Shown here: positions 1 through 5,564 of the stretch, one piece after another
How the letters are laid out: every line of letters starts with the position of its first letter
Numbering within the stretch: the stretch's first letter is position 1
From: Candidatus Pelagibacter sp.
GTDB lineage: Bacteria; Pseudomonadota; Alphaproteobacteria; Pelagibacterales; Pelagibacteraceae
DNA: 5,564 bases
Reading direction: 5' to 3'
Assembly: GCA_012963775.1 (NCBI GenBank)
Contig: DTVC01000047.1
Span: 1-5,564 of the forward strand
The notes under the pieces: generated by a model
Databases searched by the model: none
What the model saw: only the letters and a program-made list of their open reading frames with translations
What the model was told of the DNA's origin: nothing
Made by a program: the position numbers and the translations under genes

Positions 1-236
1 TTTTCTTTTATTATACGTGATTTAATTTTTTTCTTTTTTCTAACTAATATTTTTTTGATCTTAATTTTTCTTTTAAGTTTTTTTTTTTTAGTTATTTTTT
101 TTTTAATTTTTTTCTTTTTTCTAACTATTTTTTTTTTGATTTTAATCTTCTTTTTAAGTGATTTTTTTTTAATTTTGGATGTTTTTTTTACTATTTTATT
201 TTTTCTTTTTTTTATATTTTTTTTCTTTTTTCTCAT
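1..236 (-). CDS. Extremely lysine-rich repeat protein, N-terminal part (runs off left edge)
   Basis: Reading the minus strand from the ATG at 236-234 gives 78 codons plus 2 nt with no stop before the window edge. The product is about 55% lysine (43 of 78 residues by my count), with Ile, Arg and Val making up most of the rest, and only one acidic residue (Glu78). Residues 26-52 and 53-78 are two copies of a 27-residue unit sharing the pattern LK-K/R-KIKIKK...VRKKKKIK. The frame stays open although TAA is easily formed in such A-rich DNA, and the duplication is a multiple of three; both favour real coding. It starts 32 nt after the CFA-synthase-like gene on the same strand, so it may be the third gene of that operon. 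No Shine-Dalgarno is visible. Such tails resemble histone-H1-like or nucleic-acid-binding basic extensions, but the functional domain presumably lies outside the window, so I give no function. It could alternatively be non-coding low-complexity DNA. Confidence 0.55.
   Translation of the reverse strand, partial: MRKKKKNIKKRKNKIVKKTSKIKKKSLKKKIKIKKKIVRKKKKIKKKITKKKKLKRKIKIKKILVRKKKKIKSRIIKE
21..159. repeat. 81-nt-period tandem duplication in the T-rich (plus) / A-rich (minus) tract
   Basis: Positions 21-78 and 102-159 are two 58-nt segments that I align without gaps at 52 of 58 identical positions, spaced exactly 81 nt apart; weaker similarity continues beyond each copy to about 97 and 178. 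Both contain the landmarks TTTAAT near the left end, CTAACTA in the middle, TTTTTTGAT next, and TTTTAAGT at the right end. The 81-nt period equals 27 codons of the minus-strand lysine-rich reading frame, so the duplication keeps that frame. Low base complexity raises chance similarity, but the spaced non-T landmarks match in order and spacing. Confidence 0.75.
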
Positions 237-268
237 AAAGTTACTAATTACGATTTACCAAGAATTGC

Positions 269-1456
269 CTAATAAATATAGTCTCTTGTAATAGGTATCG
301 AATTTATTTTTTTTGTAAGCTGAAATTGAAATACAACGTGATCACCCCATTTAAATGCCATCTCACATCCTGTTAAATAAAATTCCCACATTCTAAAAAA
401 ATTCTCGCCAGACATTTCTACAATCTTATCCTTTTTACTTAAAAACCTTTCTTTCCAATGCCTTAATGTATGAGAGTAATGCAATCTTAAAATCTCTAAA
501 TCTGAAATAGCTAGACCAGATTTTTCAATTGGATCAGCTAATTCACTTAAACTTGGTGTATATCCTCCAGGGAAGATATATTTTGTAATCCAAGGTTGCG
601 GATCTCTTGGAGGATTTACAGAACCTATGGTATGTATTAAGGCAACTCCATCATCACTAAGTAGATTCGACACTTGTTCAAAATATTTTTTATAGAACTT
701 TCTTCCTACATGTTCAAACATACCAACACTAACGATTTTATCAAACTTTTCAGTCATCTGACGATAGTCTATAAGTCTGAATTCAACTTGATTTTCTAAG
801 TTCATATCTTTTACTTTTTTCTTACTATATTCAAATTGATTTTCAGATAATGTTATGCCAACAACTTCGCATTGAGATTTTTTTGCTATTTCCAATGCAA
901 GCGATCCCCAACCACTCCCTATATCCAAAACTCTCTGATTAGGTTTTAAATTAAGTTTTTTTATAATATGATCGATTTTGTTATTTTGAGCTGTTTCCAA
1001 AGAATCATTTTCATCTTTAAAATATGCACAAGAATATTGTCTCTGAGAATCTAAAAATAATTCATATAGATCATCTGAAATGTCATAATGGTGTGCTACA
1101 TTTGATTTAGATTTTTTAACAAAATTAAAATTTGTTAAAAATCTATATGATCCCCTTAAGCTGTTTATAAGTTTACTAAATTTATTTGTTTCAGACCTAC
1201 CTATATTTTTAAGGTAAATATTTAAAAAATCACTTAAAGTTCCATTTTCAATTTTAATTGAACCATCGGTATAAGCTTCGCCAAAATATAAATCTGGATA
1301 AAATAAAAGTTTATAATGTAATGCTTTGTCTAAAAGTTTAAGTATAATTGGATTTTCTTTTATTGGAATTCCAATTACATGTTTATTATTATTAGCATCA
1401 ACTAATATAAATCCGTCCTCTTTAATTAATTTATTTAAAAATGATGCTAAATACAT
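269..1456 (-). CDS. Cyclopropane-fatty-acyl-phospholipid synthase family methyltransferase
   Basis: 395 residues, close to the usual length (the E. coli enzyme has 382). The family transfers a methylene group from S-adenosylmethionine to the double bond of unsaturated acyl chains in membrane phospholipids, acting at the cytoplasmic membrane surface. An N-terminal lipid-side region (about 1-115, with FGEAYTDGSIKIENG at 58-72) is followed by the catalytic Rossmann domain. Visible motifs are HHYDISDDLYELFLD (122-136), YSCAYF (141-146), the SAM loop VLDIGSGWGSLALEIA (176-191), MFEHVGRKFY (246-255), HTIGS (275-279) and FPGGYTPSLSEL (295-306). By alignment the bicarbonate/active-site set is present: Cys143, Glu248, His275 and Tyr327, plus Cys364 at the E. 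coli Cys354 position. The ATG directly follows the TAA of the upstream aldolase, with zero gap, so translational coupling is likely. The stop is TAG at 271-269. The exact product (cyclopropane or a related methylated lipid) cannot be told from sequence. Confidence 0.93.
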   Translation of the reverse strand: MYLASFLNKLIKEDGFILVDANNNKHVIGIPIKENPIILKLLDKALHYKLLFYPDLYFGEAYTDGSIKIENGTLSDFLNIYLKNIGRSETNKFSKLINSLRGSYRFLTNFNFVKKSKSNVAHHYDISDDLYELFLDSQRQYSCAYFKDENDSLETAQNNKIDHIIKKLNLKPNQRVLDIGSGWGSLALEIAKKSQCEVVGITLSENQFEYSKKKVKDMNLENQVEFRLIDYRQMTEKFDKIVSVGMFEHVGRKFYKKYFEQVSNLLSDDGVALIHTIGSVNPPRDPQPWITKYIFPGGYTPSLSELADPIEKSGLAISDLEILRLHYSHTLRHWKERFLSKKDKIVEMSGENFFRMWEFYLTGCEMAFKWGDHVVFQFQLTKKINSIPITRDYIY

Positions 1457-2341
1457 TTAAGCAGCCTTTAAATTTGTTATATTAAAATTTATTTTTTTTA
1501 GTTCCTCAAATAATCTTTTCTGATCATTATTATTTAAAATACTTAAAGGTGGCAAAAGATTAATGTAAGATTTATCTTTCTGAGCCATAAAGGAATGTAT
1601 TGCTGATATTAAATTAAATTCTTCAAAAATTTTTCTTACTGAGCAAAGTTTTTTATTAAATTTTTGCTCTTTATTGTCATTAAAATCGTCATACACTTTC
1701 CTAGCTAATGAAGCAGTAACATTGCAGGTTGCTGTAATTATTCCAGAACAGCCCAATTCTAATCCTTTTAACAGTTTTTCTTCAGAACCTGGCAAAACTG
1801 AAAAATTATCAATTTTTAATTTTTCAAATAAATTATAAGAACTATCTTTTACACCAACTATTTGGTTTGGAAATCTCTTTACCAATTCTTCGATACAATT
1901 AATACTAAATTTATAACCGCATAGTTTTTCAAAGTTGTACAAAATGATTTCGCTTTCTGGTACCTGTTTTACTATTTTTGAAAAAAAAATAATTGCATCA
2001 CTATCACCATATTTATAATAAGCTGGTGGCATTATCAAAAATTTTTTAAAATTTAACGAAATTGCAATTTTCATTAAATTTATTGTTTCACTTAAAGAAT
2101 TTAGTCCTGTTCCTATAATATATTTATCTTTATATTTGCTGGTTGATAGATAATTGATCATTCTTATTTTTTCACCTATTGGAATTAATTGAGCTTGTCC
2201 TGTGCTCCCGAAAACTGCAACACCATGACATCCTTGATCAATTAAGTTTTCAGCATGTTTGGTCGTTTTATCTACATTTAATGATAGATTTTCCTCTAAA
2301 ACTGACACTGTAGCCGCATAAATGCCTTCAATTTTACTCAT
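1457..2341 (-). CDS. DapA/NanA-superfamily class I aldolase, sialate-lyase-like active site
   Basis: 294 residues, the normal length for this single TIM-barrel family of Schiff-base lyases and synthases. The Schiff-base lysine is Lys165 in IVGVKDSS (161-168), the catalytic tyrosine is Tyr135 in ILYNF (133-137), and the carboxylate-binding loop is GSTGQ (45-49). Two features point away from a true 4-hydroxy-tetrahydrodipicolinate synthase. The loop is Ser-Thr, as in N-acetylneuraminate lyase, rather than Thr-Thr; and the position of the DapA substrate arginine (E. coli Arg138) is Leu140, as in NanA. The NanA sugar-binding Asp-Glu pair aligns with Glu187-Glu188 (PGSEE, 184-188), while the NanA Ser208 position is Ala204, so sialic acid itself is not assured. 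The likely reaction is reversible cleavage or condensation of pyruvate with an aldehyde; the substrate is unknown. It heads the minus-strand cluster and abuts the CFA-synthase-like gene (TAA-ATG). No Shine-Dalgarno precedes the ATG. Automatic annotation as dapA would be doubtful. Confidence 0.88.
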   Translation of the reverse strand: MSKIEGIYAATVSVLEENLSLNVDKTTKHAENLIDQGCHGVAVFGSTGQAQLIPIGEKIRMINYLSTSKYKDKYIIGTGLNSLSETINLMKIAISLNFKKFLIMPPAYYKYGDSDAIIFFSKIVKQVPESEIILYNFEKLCGYKFSINCIEELVKRFPNQIVGVKDSSYNLFEKLKIDNFSVLPGSEEKLLKGLELGCSGIITATCNVTASLARKVYDDFNDNKEQKFNKKLCSVRKIFEEFNLISAIHSFMAQKDKSYINLLPPLSILNNNDQKRLFEELKKINFNITNLKAA

Positions 2342-2391
2342 AAATAAAATTTATATAAAAAAAAAATTTAGTAAAGATTATAAAACATTAA
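2342..2391. promoter_or_regulatory. 50-nt divergent intergenic region between aldolase and glycosyltransferase
   Basis: This is the largest gene-free stretch in the window and separates two divergent start codons, so it should carry at least the core promoter elements of both genes. It is almost entirely A and T and includes a run of ten A (2357-2366). On the plus strand, TATATAA-like (2352-2358) and TATAAA (2379-2384) sequences could serve as -10 boxes for the glycosyltransferase; the second would leave almost no leader. No operator-like palindrome or Shine-Dalgarno was recognised on either side. Confidence 0.45.
2377..2382 (-). promoter_or_regulatory. Possible -10 box for the minus-strand aldolase operon
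   Basis: The minus strand reads a perfect TATAAT here, placing a start of transcription near 2370 and a leader of about 29 nt before the ATG at 2341. No good -35 hexamer is seen 16-18 nt upstream, where the DNA already belongs to the start of the divergent glycosyltransferase gene. In DNA this AT-rich such a match can occur by chance. Confidence 0.3.
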
Positions 2392-3357
2392 ATGAAAATT
2401 TTAGCAGTACAAAATAGAATGGGTATTGGTGATATGGTAATTTTTTTGCCATTTATAGAAGCTATAGCAAGGAAATATGCATGCCCAGTTAGTTTGCTGG
2501 TTAAAGAAAACTCAAAGGCTTCAAAATTATTGAATAAAAATCCAAATATTAGCGAAATCATTATTCTAGACAGAGATAATAAAAGCATAAAAGGACGTCA
2601 TGACGGTATTGGAGGAGCTCTTAAACTAATAAATGATTTAAAAAAATATAAATTTGATAAAGTATTTATTTTTAATTCATCATTAAGATTCAACTTAATT
2701 TCTAAATTAGCAAGAATTAAAGAGATATATCAATACCCTCTATTCGAAAAAAAAAATCAACATATTATTCAAGCTGCACAGACATTTTTAAAAAAAGAAT
2801 TAAACATAGACGTTCCAAGTAATCCAATTATTTCTATTGATACAAATCAAATTGAACAAGCTAAATCGAAGTATGAAATTTTAAATAACCAATTAAATAT
2901 TCTACTAGGTACTGGAGGTTCTGGAGAAACAAAAAGAATTCCATCTAAAATTTATATAAAATTTATGCAATTATGCTCAGAAAAATATGATTGTAGATTT
3001 TTTTTAGCAACTGGAACTAAAAATGAGGAGCAAGAAATTTTAAAAGAAATATTAAACTCTAAATTTCAAAGTAAATGTTTGGCGCTAGATCAATTAGATT
3101 TAATTGATATTCTGCCAATTATTAAAAATTGTAAAATTTCTGTTTGCAACGACTCAAGTTTCAGTCACTTGTCAGCAGCACTGGAAATACCAACCATTGT
3201 CTTAATGTCAGACACTCCTTTACTTTATGGAAGTTACAGTCCGAAAATGTATCCAATTATTCCAGACGGTGAAGAAACAGTTGAACATAATACTTTGGGC
3301 AAAGATAAAATTAATCCTTTAAAGATTTTTTATAAATTTCAAAAAATTCTTAACTAA
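2392..3357 (+). CDS. Glycosyltransferase family 9 (heptosyltransferase-like) protein
   Basis: 321 residues, in the usual range for GT9, the family of LPS heptosyltransferases and related enzymes that move a sugar from a nucleotide donor onto a cell-surface acceptor at the inner face of the membrane. The N-terminal acceptor-side domain opens with a strand and glycine loop, MKILAVQNRMGIGDMVIFLP (1-20), matching the family's G-x-GD start. The C-terminal donor-side domain begins near 168 with LNILLGTGGSGETKRIP (168-184), the family's strand, small-residue loop and Lys-Arg-x-Pro element. It contains the signature CNDSSFSHLSAALEIPTIVL (252-271), corresponding to the usual ND(S/T)G..H.AAA..P: Asp254 and His259 are kept, but the glycine after the serine is Ser256. 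There is no signal peptide or membrane segment. No other surface-polysaccharide gene is nearby, so the acceptor sugar cannot be inferred. Its stop (TAA) overlaps the stop of the convergent J-protein gene. The ATG lacks a Shine-Dalgarno but fits the family start. Confidence 0.86.
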   Translation: MKILAVQNRMGIGDMVIFLPFIEAIARKYACPVSLLVKENSKASKLLNKNPNISEIIILDRDNKSIKGRHDGIGGALKLINDLKKYKFDKVFIFNSSLRFNLISKLARIKEIYQYPLFEKKNQHIIQAAQTFLKKELNIDVPSNPIISIDTNQIEQAKSKYEILNNQLNILLGTGGSGETKRIPSKIYIKFMQLCSEKYDCRFFLATGTKNEEQEILKEILNSKFQSKCLALDQLDLIDILPIIKNCKISVCNDSSFSHLSAALEIPTIVLMSDTPLLYGSYSPKMYPIIPDGEETVEHNTLGKDKINPLKIFYKFQKILN

Positions 3358-3860
3358 TTTAGACTTTTTAAAACTACTTCTTTAGCTTCATTGACTATTG
3401 CAGACAATCTTGCTGTTTCTGGTGAAACATCGGGGTGAATTTTCTTTTGAATTTTTGTGTGGGCTTTTTGAACATCTTGTTTTGTCACGCCTTTTTTTTT
3501 ATCTAAATTTAAAATTTTATATGCTTCATCTAAAGATAGGCTTGAAGACTTACTATAATTTTGATTTTGATTGAAAGAAAATCTTCCTGAATTTCTCAGT
3601 GTTTGGATAAGTCTAAACAAGCCTATTAATTGGTACAATGTGAGTCCCTTTAATTTTATAACTCCTAAACTTAAAAGAATTAAAGGTAATGAAAGTAAAA
3701 ATCTTCCCCCAAATGCAAAGACTATTGCCAAAATAATTGAGAAAATAAAAATAGCAATTCTTACAATTTTTGAAAGTCTTTTTGTTGATGAGCTGGCTAT
3801 AAATTTTAGCAATAAATAAACAATTATAAAAATAATTAGTGAATAAAACATTATATTCAT
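3354..3860 (-). CDS. Membrane-anchored J-domain (DnaJ-like, Pam18/Tim14-type) protein
   Basis: 168 residues. Three hydrophobic segments (about 4-20, 33-50 and 53-70) are followed by a polar linker rich in Ser, Asn and Gln (about 90-108) and a C-terminal J domain (about 109-165). Its elements are SLDEAYKILNLD (109-120), helix II QDVQKAHTKIQKKIHPD (128-144) with the HPD triad at 142-144, and helix III SAIVNEAKEVVL (153-164). J domains stimulate ATP hydrolysis by Hsp70 (DnaK). A membrane anchor plus C-terminal J domain ending in an (I/V)N-x-AK-(D/E) motif is the pattern of alphaproteobacterial DnaJ-like proteins related to mitochondrial Pam18/Tim14. The usual HPDxGGS loop is replaced by HPDVSPETA. 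Gly/Phe, zinc-finger and substrate-binding domains of true DnaJ are absent. The start at 3860 has AAAAAGG 9 nt upstream; Met4 (3851) is an alternative. It is convergent with the glycosyltransferase (4-nt overlap) and divergent from oligopeptidase B (16-nt gap). The client and role are unknown. Confidence 0.85.
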   Translation of the reverse strand: MNIMFYSLIIFIIVYLLLKFIASSSTKRLSKIVRIAIFIFSIILAIVFAFGGRFLLSLPLILLSLGVIKLKGLTLYQLIGLFRLIQTLRNSGRFSFNQNQNYSKSSSLSLDEAYKILNLDKKKGVTKQDVQKAHTKIQKKIHPDVSPETARLSAIVNEAKEVVLKSLN

Positions 3861-3869
3861 ATATCTAAA

Positions 3870-3876
3870 CCTTTTT
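3870..3876 (-). promoter_or_regulatory. Ribosome binding site of the J-protein gene
   Basis: The minus strand reads AAAAAGG, ending 9 nt before the ATG at 3860. This AAGG match is the best Shine-Dalgarno candidate I found in the window and supports the first methionine (3860) over Met4 at 3851. It occupies nearly half of the 16-nt gap to the divergent oligopeptidase gene. Confidence 0.5.
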
Positions 3877-5564
3877 ATGAAAATACCACATCTAGAAAAA
3901 AAATCTGAACTAAAATCTTGTCACAATATAACATGGGAGGATAATTATAGCTGGATTCATCAATCAAACATTCTAGAAGTATTAAAAGATAGATCAAAAC
4001 TTCTCCCAAAAGTTAAGAAATATTTAGAAGAGGAAAATGCGTATACAGAATATCATCTAAAAGACACAAAAAATTTACAAAAAAAACTTTTTGATGAAAT
4101 TAAAGGAAGAATTAAATTAGACGATGAATCACTTCCATATAAAGATAAAGAGTATGAATATTGGATAAAAACTACAACTAAAGGAAATTACTTTATAAAA
4201 TTAAGAAAAAAGATTGGAACCAACAAAATTGAAGAAATTTGGAATGGTGATAAAGAAAAAGAAAAACTAAATACTGAATACTTTGGAGTTGGTGATCTTG
4301 AGGTCAGTTGGAATGACAAATATTTAGGATATTCTTTAGATTTAAAAGGCTCCGAATACTACACAATTTATATCAGGGATATTTCATCAAATAAGTTAAT
4401 TACTGATAAAATTGAGGAAACTTCAGGAAGTATAAGCTTTAGTTTGGATGATAAATATTTTTTTTACTCAAAACTAGATAAGCATCACAGACCAAGAAAA
4501 ATACTAAGACATAAAATAGGTACCTCGGTAAAAGAAGATGAATTAATTTTCGAAGAAAAAAGTGAAGCTTTTACAGTGGGAATTGGGCTAAGTTCAGATG
4601 AAAAATATTTTTTTATTACAACTTCAGATCATAGTACTTCTGAACAATATTATTTTGAGGTAAATGAAGAAAAACCTCGGCCAAAATTAATAAAAAAAAG
4701 AAAAAGAGGAATTTTATACTCTGTTAATTCTTGGAATGGTTATTTTTATAACCATACAAATGACAACGCAGAAGATTTTAAAATTGATAAATGTAAAGAT
4801 TTATCAATCCAAAATTGGGAAACTTATATTGAACCAAAGGATGAAATTTTAATTGGTGGATTAGTTTTTTTAAATGATTGGGTTTTAAGATCTGAAACTT
4901 CAAATGCTCTTGGAAAACTTTTTGTAAGAAATGCAAAAACAAATGTAGAAGAAGAATTAAATTTTGTTGATGAAAAAGTAATTGTTCCTTCAATCTCATT
5001 AATACAAAGAGATAAAAATACTGATCTTGTTCATTTAAGTTATTCTTCTCCAAAAACTCAAGCTAGAACTTATTTATATAATTTAAAAACAAAAGAAAAA
5101 AAATTAGTTAAAGAGCAAAAAATACCTTCGGGTCATAATCCTGATGATTATATTGTGGAAAGACTTGAATGTGAATCATTCGATGGAAGAATGGTTCCAA
5201 TTACAATCACTAGACACAAAAAAACTAAAGTGGATGGTTCAGCTAATTTGTTACTTTACGGATATGGCTCTTACGGAAATTCTATGTCTCCAAGTTTTTC
5301 TTCTACAAGATTAAGCTTAATTAATAGACATATTATTTGGGTAACAACCCATATAAGAGGAGGAATGGAAAGAGGTATGAAGTGGTGGAAAGAAGGAAAA
5401 TTATTGAACAAGAAAAATACATTTGAAGATTACATAGCAGTTGCAAAGTTCTTAATTAAAGAAAAATATACCTCAAAAGGAAAAATAATTGGAATGGGTG
5501 TATCTGCTGGCGGTTTATTGATGGGAGCAGTAGTTAATCAAGCTTCAGAATTGTTTTTAGGAAT
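3877..5564 (+). CDS. ptrB: Oligopeptidase B, S9A serine peptidase (partial, C-terminus beyond window)
   Basis: 562 complete codons are open from the ATG at 3877 to the window edge; the E. coli enzyme has 686 residues, so roughly four fifths is present. Oligopeptidase B cleaves short peptides after Arg and Lys in the cytoplasm; no signal peptide is seen, which fits. The N-terminus aligns with the family start through KIPH (2-5) and DNYSWI (22-27, family DxYxWL), supporting this ATG. The middle (about 70-410) corresponds to the seven-bladed propeller that filters substrates by size. The alpha/beta-hydrolase domain shows LLLYGYGSYG (458-467), HIRGG (492-496), KNTFEDYIAVAKFL (515-528) and the nucleophile elbow GMGVSAGGLLMGAV (539-552) with catalytic Ser543. 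Gly is usual where Val542 stands, and HIRGGMERG differs from the common HIRGGGELG. Catalytic Asp and His and the substrate-specificity glutamates lie past the edge. No Shine-Dalgarno is visible in the 16-nt gap to the divergent J-protein gene. Confidence 0.92.
   Translation, partial: MKIPHLEKKSELKSCHNITWEDNYSWIHQSNILEVLKDRSKLLPKVKKYLEEENAYTEYHLKDTKNLQKKLFDEIKGRIKLDDESLPYKDKEYEYWIKTTTKGNYFIKLRKKIGTNKIEEIWNGDKEKEKLNTEYFGVGDLEVSWNDKYLGYSLDLKGSEYYTIYIRDISSNKLITDKIEETSGSISFSLDDKYFFYSKLDKHHRPRKILRHKIGTSVKEDELIFEEKSEAFTVGIGLSSDEKYFFITTSDHSTSEQYYFEVNEEKPRPKLIKKRKRGILYSVNSWNGYFYNHTNDNAEDFKIDKCKDLSIQNWETYIEPKDEILIGGLVFLNDWVLRSETSNALGKLFVRNAKTNVEEELNFVDEKVIVPSISLIQRDKNTDLVHLSYSSPKTQARTYLYNLKTKEKKLVKEQKIPSGHNPDDYIVERLECESFDGRMVPITITRHKKTKVDGSANLLLYGYGSYGNSMSPSFSSTRLSLINRHIIWVTTHIRGGMERGMKWWKEGKLLNKKNTFEDYIAVAKFLIKEKYTSKGKIIGMGVSAGGLLMGAVVNQASELFLG
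3880..3909 (-). promoter_or_regulatory. Possible promoter of the J-protein gene inside the oligopeptidase B coding start
   Basis: On the minus strand TTCAGA (3909-3904, 4 of 6 matches to TTGACA) and TATTTT (3885-3880, 4 of 6 matches to TATAAT) are separated by 18 nt, and TGG precedes the second box as in extended -10 promoters. Transcription would start near 3873, inside the AAAAAGG element, which weakens the case. With only 16 nt between the genes, some promoter must lie in this coding DNA, but this particular one is a guess. Confidence 0.22.

Noticed and set aside
160..235. T-rich tract read as a Rho-independent terminator of the CFA-synthase-like gene
   Set aside because: On the minus strand, the direction of that gene, the tract is A-rich rather than U-rich, and no GC-containing stem precedes it.
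1..240. Regularly spaced repeats as a CRISPR array
   Set aside because: Only two imperfect copies of low-complexity sequence, with no unique spacers and no cas genes; the period matches codons of a reading frame.
55..291. Plus-strand 78-residue Phe/Leu/Ile-rich reading frame resembling a membrane peptide
   Set aside because: It is the reverse of the lysine-rich minus-strand frame and the A-rich 3' end of the CFA-synthase-like gene; poly-T gives poly-Phe by composition, and its end invades a well-supported gene.
1457..2341. Assigning dapA (lysine biosynthesis) to the aldolase
   Set aside because: The substrate arginine diagnostic of DapA is replaced by Leu140 and the loop is of the NanA type, so a specific symbol is not supported.
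2388..2588. Minus-strand 66-residue hydrophobic frame
   Set aside because: It lies entirely over the start of the glycosyltransferase gene, which has clear family motifs; no independent start signal or motif.
3571..3819. Plus-strand 82-residue frame
   Set aside because: It is antisense to the membrane and linker part of the J-protein gene and shows no recognisable domain.
4778..5053. Minus-strand 91-residue Leu/Gln/His-rich frame
   Set aside because: It is antisense to the propeller region of oligopeptidase B, and its composition is that expected from reading AT-rich codons backwards.

Overview
The window looks like a streamlined marine alphaproteobacterium of the SAR11 (Pelagibacterales) type. 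The basis is very AT-rich DNA throughout, Lys/Asn/Ile-rich proteins, almost no intergenic DNA, and an alphaproteobacterial-style membrane J protein. This placement is inferred from composition and gene style; no phylogenetic marker such as rRNA is present.

Layout from left to right. (1) Minus-strand cluster, transcribed right to left: a DapA/NanA-superfamily aldolase (2341 to 1457), then directly abutting it a cyclopropane-fatty-acid-synthase-family methyltransferase (1456 to 269). After a 32-nt gap comes the start of an extremely lysine-rich protein (236 to beyond position 1), with an in-frame 81-nt internal duplication, which runs off the left edge. (2) A plus-strand family 9 glycosyltransferase (2392-3357), divergent from the aldolase across a 50-nt AT-rich gap. 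(3) A minus-strand membrane protein with a C-terminal J domain (3860 to 3354), whose stop codon overlaps that of the glycosyltransferase by 4 nt. (4) A plus-strand oligopeptidase B (3877 to beyond 5564), divergent from the J protein with only 16 nt between start codons and cut by the right edge just after its catalytic serine.

The gaps between consecutive genes are 32, 0, 50, -4 and 16 nt, so promoters and terminators must largely lie inside coding sequence. No tRNA, rRNA, CRISPR array, insertion sequence, prophage gene or convincing stem-loop terminator was seen, and no intergenic stretch exceeds 50 nt.

The genes do not form an obvious single pathway: one modifies membrane lipids, one is probably a sugar- or keto-acid-type aldolase, one transfers sugars, one is a chaperone partner and one is a peptidase. 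I see no new multi-gene system. The points most worth a second look are the lysine-rich repeat protein at the left edge, the aldolase residues that point away from lysine biosynthesis, and the Pam18/Tim14-like J protein with an altered post-HPD loop.
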